Under the pieces are notes generated by a model. It was not told the DNA's origin. It did not search any database and saw nothing but the letters and a program-made list of their open reading frames with translations. The position numbers were made by a program, and so were the translations under genes. Of a DNA stretch of 64,000 bases, positions 44,558 to 53,230 are shown piece after piece. The stretch is from Candidatus Caldilinea saccharophila. Its GTDB lineage: Bacteria; Chloroflexota; Anaerolineae; Caldilineales; Caldilineaceae. Location: assembly GCA_016710365.1 (NCBI GenBank), contig JADJVW010000011.1:62001-126000 (forward strand), in the 5' to 3' direction. Position 1 is the stretch's first letter. Each line of letters opens with the position of its first letter.

Positions 44558-45559
44558 TCACTCCTGCGTGTCAGGCGCAATCACGATCATGCGCGAAGGA
44601 ATTGTCATCAATTGCTCAAACCATTGACCGCCGGCCTCGAAATGACTGAAGCGCATGGGCAGCCCTTGATCGATAAATGGATTCGGCCCCTCGGCGAGGT
44701 GGAAATGGAGATGCGGCCCTGGCGACATGCCGCTGTTGCCCACGCGTCCAAGCAGCGCGCCGCGGCGGATCACCTGGCCCGCGTTGACCGCCAGGCTGGC
44801 TTGTTGCAGCGCGCCGTAGAAGCTGAATTCACCGTTGCCGTGGCTGAGGGCAATGGCATTGCCGAGCAGACGTCGCGGGTCGCCCTGAAACATGCGCGGG
44901 TCGGGCGGCGCGCCTGGCGCCAGGTCGGGCATGTCGTACATGACCGCAGCGATCTTGCCGCCCGCGGTGGCATAGACCGGCTGGCCCCAACTGTAATGCT
45001 CCTCCACCGTCATGCCATTGCCGCGGAAGAAGCGGTTGTCGGGGCCTAGCCGCACGAAATCTGTGGCGTAAGTCTGGCTGAAAACCTCTTGCTTGTGGCG
45101 GTCGCTCCAATCCGCACCCTGAATCGCCCACCATGCCCCCCGCAATGGAAAGTGCAGGTCAGTCTTCTGCGTGTGAAAGCGCACGGGAATCTGGATAGAA
45201 GGCTGGGCGTCGGTTGCGCGCCCTTCCGCGCGTGCGATCACGGTGACTTCCAGATGCGTCAATAGTTCGTAGCCCGGCGTCATGAAATGCAGCCCACGCA
45301 GGGCGATGCCGGAGCCGGGTGCGATGCTCAGGTCGGGCGCGCCGAGATGCTGGGCCAGCGCGCGCGCGGGCCAGCGCTGCTCGAAGAGCAGTTGATGGTC
45401 GTTGTAGCCCTGAAACACCACGCCGCGCAGTTCGAGGGCCCGGTCGGTGGCGGTGATGCCCAAGTCGAACGCAACCTCTTGCAACGGCTGCAACGTGGGG
45501 AATGGCATTTCTTCGTACCTGGCCGCAATCGCGGTCGGCGGCCGGCTTTCCACAATCAT
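44558..45559 (-). CDS. M23-type (LytM-like) peptidase homologue, probably inactive
   Basis: 333 residues. The C-terminal ~170 residues have the M23 fold: SWGQPVYATAGGKIAAV, NAIALSHGNGEFSFYGAL, QVIRRGALLGRVGNSG and GPHLHFHLAEG. The HLHFH motif (zinc/catalytic His) is kept. However, the first zinc His and Asp of the usual HxGxD block are replaced (the site reads MTVEEHYSW), and the catalytic His of YAHL is Ala (YGAL). This suggests a non-catalytic scaffold, or different chemistry. There is no signal peptide. The N-terminal ~160 residues are an unknown beta domain. It lies 30 bases downstream of the zinc-ribbon gene. Confidence 0.72.
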   Translation of the reverse strand: MIVESRPPTAIAARYEEMPFPTLQPLQEVAFDLGITATDRALELRGVVFQGYNDHQLLFEQRWPARALAQHLGAPDLSIAPGSGIALRGLHFMTPGYELLTHLEVTVIARAEGRATDAQPSIQIPVRFHTQKTDLHFPLRGAWWAIQGADWSDRHKQEVFSQTYATDFVRLGPDNRFFRGNGMTVEEHYSWGQPVYATAGGKIAAVMYDMPDLAPGAPPDPRMFQGDPRRLLGNAIALSHGNGEFSFYGALQQASLAVNAGQVIRRGALLGRVGNSGMSPGPHLHFHLAEGPNPFIDQGLPMRFSHFEAGGQWFEQLMTIPSRMIVIAPDTQE

Positions 45560-45589
45560 CGTGTTCTCCTCACTCGCCTTCTCTCTTCC

Positions 45590-46672
45590 TTACCGTCCCT
45601 GACGGATCTGATGGCTGAGCAAAGTCTGCCCAGCAAGAAACGCCAACATCCAGTCGCGCTGGGCAGCGCGTTCGTGGCGTCGCGCCGGGTGTTCGGCATC
45701 AATTATATTGTCGATCACAGCCAGCACTTCCAGCGCTTCCGCCGGGCTAAGCCGATAGTACCGCTCTTCGGTTTCGAGGCTGTCGGTGCGCTCCCAGCGG
45801 TCGATCCAATCGTTGAGGTAGCAGGTGTAGCACGTCCGGCAGCGCCAGATGCTGAACGTCTGCTTGTCGCCCTCTGGCGTTGCCACCGCCAGCGCGCCCA
45901 GGTTGGCGATGCGTCCCTGGCAGGCGAAGCACGGCGTAGTGCCCGCGCCCACGCCGCTGCGCTCGACAATGCGATCCTCCCACAGGGGCGACGGCGCGGC
46001 GGCAGGCGCCGGTGTAGCGCGCAGCCAGCGGCGCAACTGGCCCAGCAGCGTCCAGCGCTCGTTGGTTTCTTGCTCCGCGCGTTTGCGCATGGGGGCGGGC
46101 GTTTGGCGCGCGGCAGCTTCGTCTGCGTGCAGCGCGTCTGCGTGCAGCGCATCCGCGGCAGGCGCGAGCGGCTCTTGCACGGCGAGACGCCAGTGGGCGC
46201 AAGCCATGGCCAACACGGACTGCGCGGTCAGCGTCGAAGGCGCGGTATGCATGACATCCCCCTGCCAGCGACAGTGGCCCAGGCGCAAGTCGTCGCTGGT
46301 GCGCGAGGGAGCAGGCTGCCAATGTGCACAGACGCCGCAGGTGACGAGTCGCCAGCCCGCGCGCGCCAGCGCCTCCGTAAGCGCCGGCAACAGATCTGCC
46401 GGGTCAGGCACGACAATCCTTTCGAGGGGCATTGCCTGTGCGTGCGGCTCGTCCGACGCGCCCGCGGGCAGTTCATCGCGCTCTTCTAATTCAACAACGC
46501 AGGCGCGGGGATCTGCATACCACAGGATGCGCGCCCAGCGCCCTTCCCCTGGACGCGCGAGGACTGGCGCGTCCAGGCGCGCCAGTCGCACGCGCTGAAA
46601 GACCATCGTGCGCGTGCCGGGAAAGACGCCGGACATAGTATTCAGGTTGAAAGGCTGGAAAGTCTTGCGCAT
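45590..46672 (-). CDS. Zinc-ribbon protein of unknown function
   Basis: About 360 residues from ATG 46672 (MRKTFQPFNL); the longer reading overlaps the upstream gene and looks unreal, and ATG 46636 is an alternative. Cys pairs are seen in CGVCAHWQ (mid-protein) and CFACQGRIAN ... CRTCYTCYLNDWIDRW (C-terminal), consistent with two zinc ribbons. An Ala/Pro-rich region lies between, including a tandem ALHADALHAD. No enzymatic motif. It is in a compact operon between a solute-binding lipoprotein and the M23-like gene. Confidence 0.68.
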   Translation of the reverse strand: MRKTFQPFNLNTMSGVFPGTRTMVFQRVRLARLDAPVLARPGEGRWARILWYADPRACVVELEERDELPAGASDEPHAQAMPLERIVVPDPADLLPALTEALARAGWRLVTCGVCAHWQPAPSRTSDDLRLGHCRWQGDVMHTAPSTLTAQSVLAMACAHWRLAVQEPLAPAADALHADALHADEAAARQTPAPMRKRAEQETNERWTLLGQLRRWLRATPAPAAAPSPLWEDRIVERSGVGAGTTPCFACQGRIANLGALAVATPEGDKQTFSIWRCRTCYTCYLNDWIDRWERTDSLETEERYYRLSPAEALEVLAVIDNIIDAEHPARRHERAAQRDWMLAFLAGQTLLSHQIRQGR

Positions 46673-46704
46673 CAGGCTTGGCGCCGGTTGGACGGCGCGC
46701 TTCG

Positions 46705-48054
46705 TTATCTGCTGTTGGCGTCGTTGATCAAAGCGGCCGTCTCGATCACGGTGGCAGCCGGATCCGCGTCGCCATCCACTACCTTGACGAACATATCGCC
46801 GCCATATCCCCACGCTTGCGACATCTCCGCCAATGCCGGCATTGGCTGCGCCTCAAGCGCCTGTTGAGCAAAACCCTGCAGCAATGGATCGCCGCCTAGC
46901 GCGGTGTTGCGTGCGGCCGGCAGCCGCTTGCCCAGGCTGGCGATCCGTGCGCCGCTCTCCGCGGTCGTCATGAAGCGTGCAAACGAGAGGGCGATCTGCT
47001 GCTGGGCCGTCGCTAGGCGCGGGTTCATCAGCACGCCGTCGGCGCTCAGCCAGGGTTGCGTCGGGCCGGCAGGCCCGGCCGGCAAGGGCGTTACCGCCAG
47101 ATTCTCACCCAACGCCCCGCGCAACTCCTCGATGGCCCATGGTCCATCCACCCAATAGGCGAATTCACCTTTCTTGAAGCGGTCGAGCAACATGCCGTAA
47201 TCCGGGTCGACATAGCTGCCCGGCGTCTGGCTCAGCGTGCGCAGCCAGCTCAGATAGCCCGCGGCATCGCCCCCTTGATCGACCACAGCGACGCCATTGT
47301 CGTCGAAGAGGCGGGCGCCATAGGCAGGCAACCCCCACGCCAGATGATAGAGGTTGTTGTACAGGCCGATCCCCAGGGTGGGCGATTGCTGCGCCTGCGC
47401 CAGCCAGCCATCCAGCGTGGCGGGCAGCGCCGCGGGGTCGGCCAACGCGCGATTGACAAAGACGCTGACCAGTTCGTAGTTGGTGGGCAGCCCGTACAAC
47501 CGTCCCTGCCAGGCGAAATTACCCAGCGCGGCCGGCCAGTAGGATGCCTGCTCTTCCACCGAGATCAGGTCGTCGAGCGGCTGGAGCACACCGGCGTTTG
47601 CCAGGTCGCCCAGCCACCAGTTTGGCGCCAGCACCAGGTCGGGGCCACTGCCGCCCGCGACTGCATCCGCATAGGCTTGGGGCAGATCGGAATAGGTGAT
47701 GAACAGAGTGTCCACTGTGACGCCGGGCTGCGCCTGCTGGTATGCTTCCAGGATGGCGGCCAACGCATCGCCGTCGCCTTCCGCCCAACTATGCCAGACG
47801 ACGATGCGGCCGGCGAGTGGGGTTGGCGTCGGTGTGGCGGTGGGCAGAACGCTTTGGCGTGGCGCGTCACCAGGGGCTGGCGTCGCTTCACCGGCCGCGA
47901 CCGAGGCGGCGCCGGCCCCCGCGGGTTCGTCGGTCGCGGGGGGCGCATCCTCACAGGCCGCCAGCAGTGCGAGCAAAACAATGAGCAGCCCGGCCAGGGC
48001 CACTGCACGGCGCCATCCTGCACGGCGCAATAATAAGGAAAATGAATGCCTCAT
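46705..48054 (-). CDS. Extracellular solute-binding lipoprotein (ABC importer, family 1, sugar type)
   Basis: 449 residues from ATG 48054. Signal peptide and lipobox LLAAC (Cys34). Thr-Pro linker (PTATPTPTPLAG) then a periplasmic-binding fold: IVVWHSWAEGDGDALAAILE, GPDLVLAPNWWLGDLA, LYGLPTNYELVSVFVNRAL, KGEFAYWVDGPWAIEEL. It captures a sugar or similar solute outside the membrane and passes it to an ABC permease, but no permease gene is nearby. As printed, the sequence reads in-frame from aroQ into this gene; I think that is a one-base error in aroQ, because restoring it gives an ATGA overlap and a normal aroQ end. Confidence 0.85.
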   Translation of the reverse strand: MRHSFSLLLRRAGWRRAVALAGLLIVLLALLAACEDAPPATDEPAGAGAASVAAGEATPAPGDAPRQSVLPTATPTPTPLAGRIVVWHSWAEGDGDALAAILEAYQQAQPGVTVDTLFITYSDLPQAYADAVAGGSGPDLVLAPNWWLGDLANAGVLQPLDDLISVEEQASYWPAALGNFAWQGRLYGLPTNYELVSVFVNRALADPAALPATLDGWLAQAQQSPTLGIGLYNNLYHLAWGLPAYGARLFDDNGVAVVDQGGDAAGYLSWLRTLSQTPGSYVDPDYGMLLDRFKKGEFAYWVDGPWAIEELRGALGENLAVTPLPAGPAGPTQPWLSADGVLMNPRLATAQQQIALSFARFMTTAESGARIASLGKRLPAARNTALGGDPLLQGFAQQALEAQPMPALAEMSQAWGYGGDMFVKVVDGDADPAATVIETAALINDANSR

Positions 48055-48486
48055 GACTGATCCTGTAAATGGTCGAGCAGCGCGCAGCCCGAGCAGATAG
48101 CTGCGCCAGCCAAAGCCGCAAATCTGCCCCACGCACACCGGGGCAATGACGGACTTGTGGCGAAACTCCTCGCGGGCGTGGATGTTGCTCAGATGGACTT
48201 CGACGGCAGGCAGCTTGACCGCGGCGATGGCGTCGCGCAAAGCATAGGAATAGTGGGTGAACGCACCCGGATTGATGAGCAAGCCCTGCGCCCACGTGCG
48301 CGCCTCCTGGATGTAGTCGATCAGCGCGCCTTCGTGATTGCTTTGAAAGGGGCGCACTTCATGGCCGGGAGCCGCGGCCGCCACGCGCGCGCCGATGTCA
48401 GCGATCGTCACCGACCCATAAATGTGGGTCTCACGCGTCCCCAAGAGGTTTAGATTCGGCCCGTGCAGCAATGCGATTTTCGCCAT
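48051..48486 (-). CDS. aroQ: Type II 3-dehydroquinate dehydratase (with a probable 1-base indel near its 3' end)
   Basis: The protein has every family landmark: KIALLHGPNLNLLGTRE, IYG, FQSNHEGALIDYIQEA, LLINPGAFTHYSYALRDAI (catalytic region), VEVHLSNIHAREEFRHKSV and GFGWRSYLL. It catalyses the third shikimate-pathway step, 3-dehydroquinate to 3-dehydroshikimate. In the printed sequence the frame runs past the usual end; a one-base shift near 48085 gives ALDHLQDQS and a TGA that overlaps the lipoprotein ATG by 4 bases. Length is then ~145 residues, normal. It lies downstream of aroKB with an 89-base gap holding three repeats. Confidence 0.9.
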
Positions 48487-48490
48487 TAGT

Positions 48491-48556
48491 TTTGTTCACC
48501 GTGTCTTTGTTCACCGTGTATCTATTATCTATTTATACGGTGTCTTTGTTCACCGT
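48491..48556. repeat. Three direct repeats of TTTGTTCACCGT between aroKB and aroQ
   Basis: Copies at 48491-48502, 48506-48517 and 48545-48556; the first two are 15 bases apart start to start, the third 39. On the coding (minus) strand they read ACGGTGAACAAA, and the copy nearest aroQ ends 4 bases before its ATG, so it also supplies a GGTG-type RBS. They could be an operator series or a slippage-prone repeat. Confidence 0.6.
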
Positions 48557-48575
48557 TTGCCAGTATATCATGGGT

Positions 48576-50183
48576 TCAACCCAGCACCGACTGGATCGCC
48601 TGACGCACCACCGCGTCGCCAGGGTCATCGATCATTACGACCTCGCCTAGCGCCTGGGGAATGATAAAGCGCAGCTTTTTGCCGAGGCGCTTCTTGTCCT
48701 GCGCCATCGCGGCGTGAATCTCCTCGACGCCATAGCCGGCAACGCTCACCGGCAGCCCCAGCCGCGTCAGCAACGTGTGGATGCGCGCGGCCAGCGCCGC
48801 ATCACAGCGCCCGAGCGCGACCGCCATGTTGGCCGCGGCGACCATGCCCACAGCCACCGCTTCGCCGTGGCGCATCCGATAGTGGCTGACCTGTTCGATG
48901 GCGTGACCAAAGGTGTGCCCCAGGTTGAGCGTGGCGCGCACGCCCTGTTCGTAGGGGTCGGTCTCCACCACGCGCACCTTGACGCGCACCGCGTCGACTA
49001 CCAGTTGCAACAAATTGGCAGGGCCTTCTTCTTCCAGTTGTGTGAAGAGTTGCGGCGCGCCGATGATGCCATGTTTGACGACTTCGGCCAGCCCGGAGCG
49101 GAATTCGTCCGACGGCAGGGTGGCAAACACGGCCACGTCCATCAGCACCGCGGCCGGCTGCTTGAACGCGCCGACCAGATTCTTGCCTTGCGGCAGATCG
49201 ACGCCCGTCTTGCCGCCGACTGAAGCGTCCACCATCGCGAGCAGCGAGGTTGGCGCCTGTACAAACGGCACCCCACGCAAGTAGCTGGCCGCGGCAAAAC
49301 CGGCCATATCGCCGATGACGCCGCCGCCGACCGCCATCACCAGTCCCTGACGATCCAGCCCCGCCGCGATGAACTGATCGTAAAGCAGCGCCACACTCTC
49401 CAGGGTTTTGTGTTCCTCGCCTTCCGGCGCCAGGCAGATCACCGGCGCAAAACCCGCCGCGGCCAGGCTGGCCGCGATCGTTTCCGCGTGGGGGCGAACC
49501 ATGTCGTTGGTCACCAGCGCGACGAGGCTGGGGCGCAGCCCGCGGTTGACGAGCAATTGCCCCGCATCAGCAAGGATGCCGTTGCCCAGGAGCAGATCGT
49601 AGTCACCGGCCGGCGAATACACGGAAATGCGATGCAGCCCGCGCGCTTCCTGGTCGCCCGCGGCCGCCTCGATCACCTGATCCGCGACCTCTTCGCCGGT
49701 CAGGTTTGTCGTATCGATCTGATAGGCGATCGCGCCGTACGCCATGCGCCGTTGCTGCAAGAGCGTGTGCACGCGCTGCCGGCGCTCCTCTGCTTCGCCG
49801 GGCAGCAAGGGGCGGTCAGTCGCCGCCGCCAGCCGCGCCAGGATCACCGGCTCGGCCGCGTGAAGACACAGGACAACACCGCTTGCTTCCAGCGCGGCTT
49901 TGCTCTGGGCATTCACAAGCGCGCCGCCCCCCGTGCTGATGACCAGGCCGCGCTCGTCAGCGAGTTCCTGGCACAGGCGCGCCTCCGCCACACGAAACGC
50001 TTCCTCGCCCTCTTCGGCAAAGATCGCCGGGATCTCTTTGCCAAAGCGTGCGACGAGCACGTCGTCCATGTCCACAAATCGCCGGTTGAGGCGCGCCGCC
50101 AGCAGCCGGCCTACGGTGCTCTTGCCGACGCCCATGAAGCCAGTGAGGATAAGATTGCGATCTGAAAGTTGATGTACGCTCAT
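48576..50183 (-). CDS. aroKB: Bifunctional shikimate kinase / 3-dehydroquinate synthase
   Basis: 535 residues, a genuine fusion. Residues 1-~175 are shikimate kinase (Walker A GFMGVGKST at 15-23, DMDD, STGGGA, RPLL lid). Residues ~185-535 are 3-dehydroquinate synthase, with NAD/metal motifs GGGVIGDMAGFAAASYLRG, PTSLLAMVDASVGGKTGV, LAEVVKHG and LGHTFGHAIE. It catalyses two non-consecutive steps of chorismate synthesis in the cytosol. The start ATG 50183 is near-divergent from the alpha/beta hydrolase. The next genes in the same direction include aroQ, so it heads a shikimate operon that then changes topic. Confidence 0.93.
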   Translation of the reverse strand: MSVHQLSDRNLILTGFMGVGKSTVGRLLAARLNRRFVDMDDVLVARFGKEIPAIFAEEGEEAFRVAEARLCQELADERGLVISTGGGALVNAQSKAALEASGVVLCLHAAEPVILARLAAATDRPLLPGEAEERRQRVHTLLQQRRMAYGAIAYQIDTTNLTGEEVADQVIEAAAGDQEARGLHRISVYSPAGDYDLLLGNGILADAGQLLVNRGLRPSLVALVTNDMVRPHAETIAASLAAAGFAPVICLAPEGEEHKTLESVALLYDQFIAAGLDRQGLVMAVGGGVIGDMAGFAAASYLRGVPFVQAPTSLLAMVDASVGGKTGVDLPQGKNLVGAFKQPAAVLMDVAVFATLPSDEFRSGLAEVVKHGIIGAPQLFTQLEEEGPANLLQLVVDAVRVKVRVVETDPYEQGVRATLNLGHTFGHAIEQVSHYRMRHGEAVAVGMVAAANMAVALGRCDAALAARIHTLLTRLGLPVSVAGYGVEEIHAAMAQDKKRLGKKLRFIIPQALGEVVMIDDPGDAVVRQAIQSVLG

Positions 50184-50525
50184 TGTTCCATTCGTTTGCG
50201 ATTGGCAACGCTACAGCTTGGTGCAAATAATGAAAAAGGGTGCGATAGCGAGTGAAGAAGCGCAATGAAAAGCTTCTGTCGCTAACGAACCCCTTACCCG
50301 ATCAAGAAAAGCCAGTTTCATCCGGCGCCGCGCCCACCCGGCGCGAATTGTCCGGCTGGGAAGAGCTGTGGCGCGGTCGAAAGCATGGTGCGGTATGCCC
50401 GCCCCGCCAGAAGCAGGGCGACATGGCGTCCGACAGAGAAGCTCTCGGCAGCCATTGTACACTGTGGGGGGCGGGCATGACAATGCGGCAGTGCGTCTGC
50501 AACATTCCTAAATGGAGATGCTTGC

Positions 50526-50554
50526 TTGGCGTTGTAGAAGCAAAATAGTATACT
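50526..50554 (+). promoter_or_regulatory. Promoter for a nearly leaderless mRNA of the alpha/beta hydrolase
   Basis: TTGGCG (50526-50531), exactly 17 bases, then TATACT (50549-50554). Transcription should begin about 50560-50562, only a few bases before ATG 50564, and no RBS is seen. The rest of the intergenic stretch 50184-50525 has no gene I can support. Confidence 0.55.
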
Positions 50555-50563
50555 CGCTTGATT

Positions 50564-51601
50564 ATGATCAACCATCGCACACCGCGCACACCATTTCGCC
50601 CGAACCCGCTGGTGCGGGCGGGCAGCGTCCAGACCGTGTTGGCCATGGTGCGGCCCAAAGGGATCGACGTCACGACGGACGAGCAACCCGTTTTGCTCGA
50701 CGCCGGCTACGATTACACCGGCGCCGCGCCAGACCAGCCGGTGCGCCTGCTCGGCTACTACAACGCCAGCCGCGTGCCGCAGGTTCGACGTGGGTTAGTG
50801 ATGATCCTGCATGGCTGGGAAGGGTGCAGCCATTCCAACTACAATGTCATCCTGACCCAACATTTGGTGGAGCAAGGCTTTGCTACGTTCCGGCTCAACC
50901 TGCGCGACCACGGGCCAGGGCTGCATGTAAACCCGCACGCGCTCAATAAAGGGGTCTTTCGCGCCACGCTGATCGAGGAGGCGGCGACTGCCACGGCGCA
51001 GGTCGCCAAACTTGCCGGCGACGCGCCTTTCTACATTCTCGGCGCGTCGATGGGGGGCAACTTTGCGCTGCGGCTGGCGAAATGGCACAGCGAACGCCTG
51101 CCGTTTCACAACCTGCGCAAAGTGGTGGCCGTCTGTCCGGCGATCAACCCGGCGCGCGCCACCGACGCGCTCGACCGCAACCGCGGCACGCGGCGTTATT
51201 TTCGCCAGCGCTGGCTGCGTTCGCTGCGCGCCAAGCGGCTCCTCGATCCTGCCCTACCCGATCTCGGCGAGTTGGAGCATATTCCCCTCGTGCGCGACAT
51301 GACCGACTGGTTTATCCGGCAACCGTCGGCGGCGAGTTTGCGGCACTTTCGCAACGCTGACGAATATTTTGCCGCGTACGCTGTGCTGGGCGATGCGCTG
51401 GCCCATCTCACCGTGCGCACCACGATCGTTACCGCTAAAAACGACCCCGTGATCCCGGTGGTCGATTTCTACGCGCTGGCCCCTCACCCCTTGCTTGACA
51501 TTCAGATTCACTCCACGGGCGGCCATTGCGGCTTTATCGACGCGCCGCCCGTGCGCCACCACATGGCCGATGTGATCCTGCCGGAGTTGTTGAGCGATTG
51601 A
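50564..51601 (+). CDS. Alpha/beta hydrolase (YheT-like)
   Basis: 345 residues. The nucleophile elbow is GASMGG (Ser162). The oxyanion-side motif is ILHGWEG near residue 83. The acid is in VTAKNDPVIP and the His in HSTGGHCGF. The N-terminal PLVRAGSVQTVLAM resembles the conserved PN-hh-x(n)-GH-x-QT start of the YheT/ABHD1-3 esterase group. It is a cytosolic esterase or lipase of unknown substrate. A TTG 6 bases upstream is in frame, but ATG 50564 fits the leaderless promoter. Confidence 0.85.
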   Translation: MINHRTPRTPFRPNPLVRAGSVQTVLAMVRPKGIDVTTDEQPVLLDAGYDYTGAAPDQPVRLLGYYNASRVPQVRRGLVMILHGWEGCSHSNYNVILTQHLVEQGFATFRLNLRDHGPGLHVNPHALNKGVFRATLIEEAATATAQVAKLAGDAPFYILGASMGGNFALRLAKWHSERLPFHNLRKVVAVCPAINPARATDALDRNRGTRRYFRQRWLRSLRAKRLLDPALPDLGELEHIPLVRDMTDWFIRQPSAASLRHFRNADEYFAAYAVLGDALAHLTVRTTIVTAKNDPVIPVVDFYALAPHPLLDIQIHSTGGHCGFIDAPPVRHHMADVILPELLSD

Positions 51602-51660
51602 CGAAGCGCAGCAAGTCGATGTCCTTTTTCGGTGGGTGCATCGATGGTACAATCGCTGGG

Positions 51661-52334
51661 ATGTGGCAGAAAATGCGCGGATGGATGAACATGACCGACC
51701 AGGCAAAGCTGTTTCCGTGGGCCGACCAATGGCCCGAGATTGTCGATCCTCGTGTGCGGGCTGCGTTCGCAGTCGTGCCGCCGCGCCTTTATCGAAGAAC
51801 ATCTGGCGCGTTTTGCCGAGCAGGACGCACCGTTGCCGATCGGAGAGGGGACAGACGATCAGCCAGCCGTTTGTCGTGGCGCTGATGGTGCAGGCGTTAC
51901 ATTTGCAGCCTGGCGACAAGGTGCTGGAGGATCGGCGTCGGCTCTGGCTTTCAGACCGCCCTTCTGTGCGAACTGACGGCAATCGAAGGCGGTGGGCGCG
52001 GGGCAACGATCTACGGCGTCGAGCGTCATGCCGCGCTGCTCGCGCGCGCCGCGGACGTGCTCGCCAGCCTGGGCTATGCGCCGCATCTGCGACCTCGCCT
52101 TTCGACGCCATCATTGCTTCGGCGGTGGCGCCGCATGTGCCACGCCCGCTGTGGGAGCAACTTGGTGAAGGCGGACGCATGATCCTGCCGCTTGGTCAGC
52201 ATGAGGACGACCAACAATTATGGCTTGTGCGCAAGCTGGACGGCCAGATGCGCGTCGAGAAGTTGGGCGGCGTGCGCTTTGTACCGCTGATTTCCCCCTT
52301 ATTTGACGATCCTGAACAGTGGGCGGAGGAATAA
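51661..52334 (+). pseudogene. pcm: Protein-L-isoaspartate O-methyltransferase-like gene, broken by several shifts and a short deletion
   Basis: The pieces, in order but in different frames, are: LFPWADQWPEIVDPRVRAAF (N-terminal), AFIEEHLARFAEQDAPLPIG, TISQPFVVALMVQALHLQPG, GSGFQTALLCELTAI with IYGVERHAALLARAADVL, and FDAIIASAVAPHVPRPLW with GGRMILPLGQHEDDQQLWL. These are PIMT landmarks (QP..v..m, GxGxGyqtAlLa, vpRPLweql.eGGrmilP). The DGA..W loop between the SAM-binding half and FDAII is absent (about 10-12 codons missing), and at least four shifts occur. The enzyme repairs isoaspartyl damage by SAM-dependent methylation. I cannot tell decay from error, but the missing loop favours a true pseudogene. 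Confidence 0.7.
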
Positions 52335-52337
52335 ACG

Positions 52338-53189
52338 ATGCATGTGTTGTTGGTTGGCGATGGCCAACTGGGAAGTGCGCTGCGCAATGTTTTCGAGGCG
52401 ACCGCACAGCATGAGTTGACGATCTGGCGGCAACCCACCTTCGACATGACGCTGCCGGATACGGCCGACCGCGTCGCGGACCTGGCGCCGGATGTGGTGA
52501 TCAACGCCGCGGCGTGGACCAATGTCGATAGCGCCGAGAGCAACCCCGACGCCGCCTATGCCGTCAACGCGTTGGGGCCAAAGTATCTGGCCGATGGCTG
52601 CGAACGCTGCGGCGCGGCGCTGGTGCAAGTCAGCACAAACGAAGTTTTTCCAGGAAGTTCTGGTATTTTTTATCGCGAATATGACCAGACCTCCGCGGTG
52701 GGGACCTATGCGCGCAGCAAGCTGGCCGGCGAGATCGCGGTGACGCGCAGGGCGCGCCGTCTCTATCTCGTGCGCGTGGCCTGGCTTTTTGGGTCTGGCG
52801 GCGCCAACTTTCCCGCCAAGATCATCGACGCCGCCGATCGTCTGGGGGCGCTGCGCGTGGTTGACGATGAATTTGGCAATCCAACCTACGCCCCGGACGC
52901 GGCACGCGCCATCGTTCGGCTGATCGAGACCGGACGCTTTGGCGTCTACCATCTGGTCAATGAGGGCTGGTGCAGCCGCCACCAATTCGCCCAACAGGTG
53001 TTGGCGTGCAGTGGCCGCGAGCAGGTCGCAGTGACGCCGATCTCGCACAAGGAATGGCAACGTGCGACACAGCCGCCTTTGCACGCGGTGCTGGTCAATC
53101 AGGCGGCCGCGGCGCTGGACATCCGGCTGCGCCCCTGGGCCGAAGCCGTCGAGGAGTACTGTCGCCAGGAATCTGTCCCGGCCCACTAA
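52338..53189 (+). CDS. rfbD: dTDP-4-dehydrorhamnose reductase-like (RmlD family)
   Basis: 283 residues. Rossmann motif VGDGQLGSAL (residues 6-15). INAAAWTNVDSAESNPDAAY is the RmlD-type fingerprint. The catalytic couple is Tyr124-x3-Lys128 (TYARSKLAGE), followed by RVAWLFG and a DDEFGNPTYAPDAARAI segment. It reduces dTDP-4-keto-rhamnose to dTDP-rhamnose or a similar sugar nucleotide, in the cytosol. AGGAATAAACG lies directly before ATG 52338; the gene begins 3 bases after the pcm stop. No rfbA/B/C is nearby, so the substrate may differ. A glycosyltransferase follows. Confidence 0.86.
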   Translation: MHVLLVGDGQLGSALRNVFEATAQHELTIWRQPTFDMTLPDTADRVADLAPDVVINAAAWTNVDSAESNPDAAYAVNALGPKYLADGCERCGAALVQVSTNEVFPGSSGIFYREYDQTSAVGTYARSKLAGEIAVTRRARRLYLVRVAWLFGSGGANFPAKIIDAADRLGALRVVDDEFGNPTYAPDAARAIVRLIETGRFGVYHLVNEGWCSRHQFAQQVLACSGREQVAVTPISHKEWQRATQPPLHAVLVNQAAAALDIRLRPWAEAVEEYCRQESVPAH

Positions 53190-53230
53190 CCCGGATCGCG
53201 GACGTCGCGTCCGCCCATTGAGGAGATTGC

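Noticed and set aside
46705..48486. Single 593-residue AroQ-lipoprotein fusion
   Set aside because: The lipoprotein has its own ATG, signal peptide and lipobox, and a one-base shift restores the normal AroQ end and an ATGA overlap.
50252..50548. 98-codon plus-strand open frame between aroKB and the hydrolase
   Set aside because: No RBS, no similarity I recognise, and it overlaps the likely promoter of the hydrolase.
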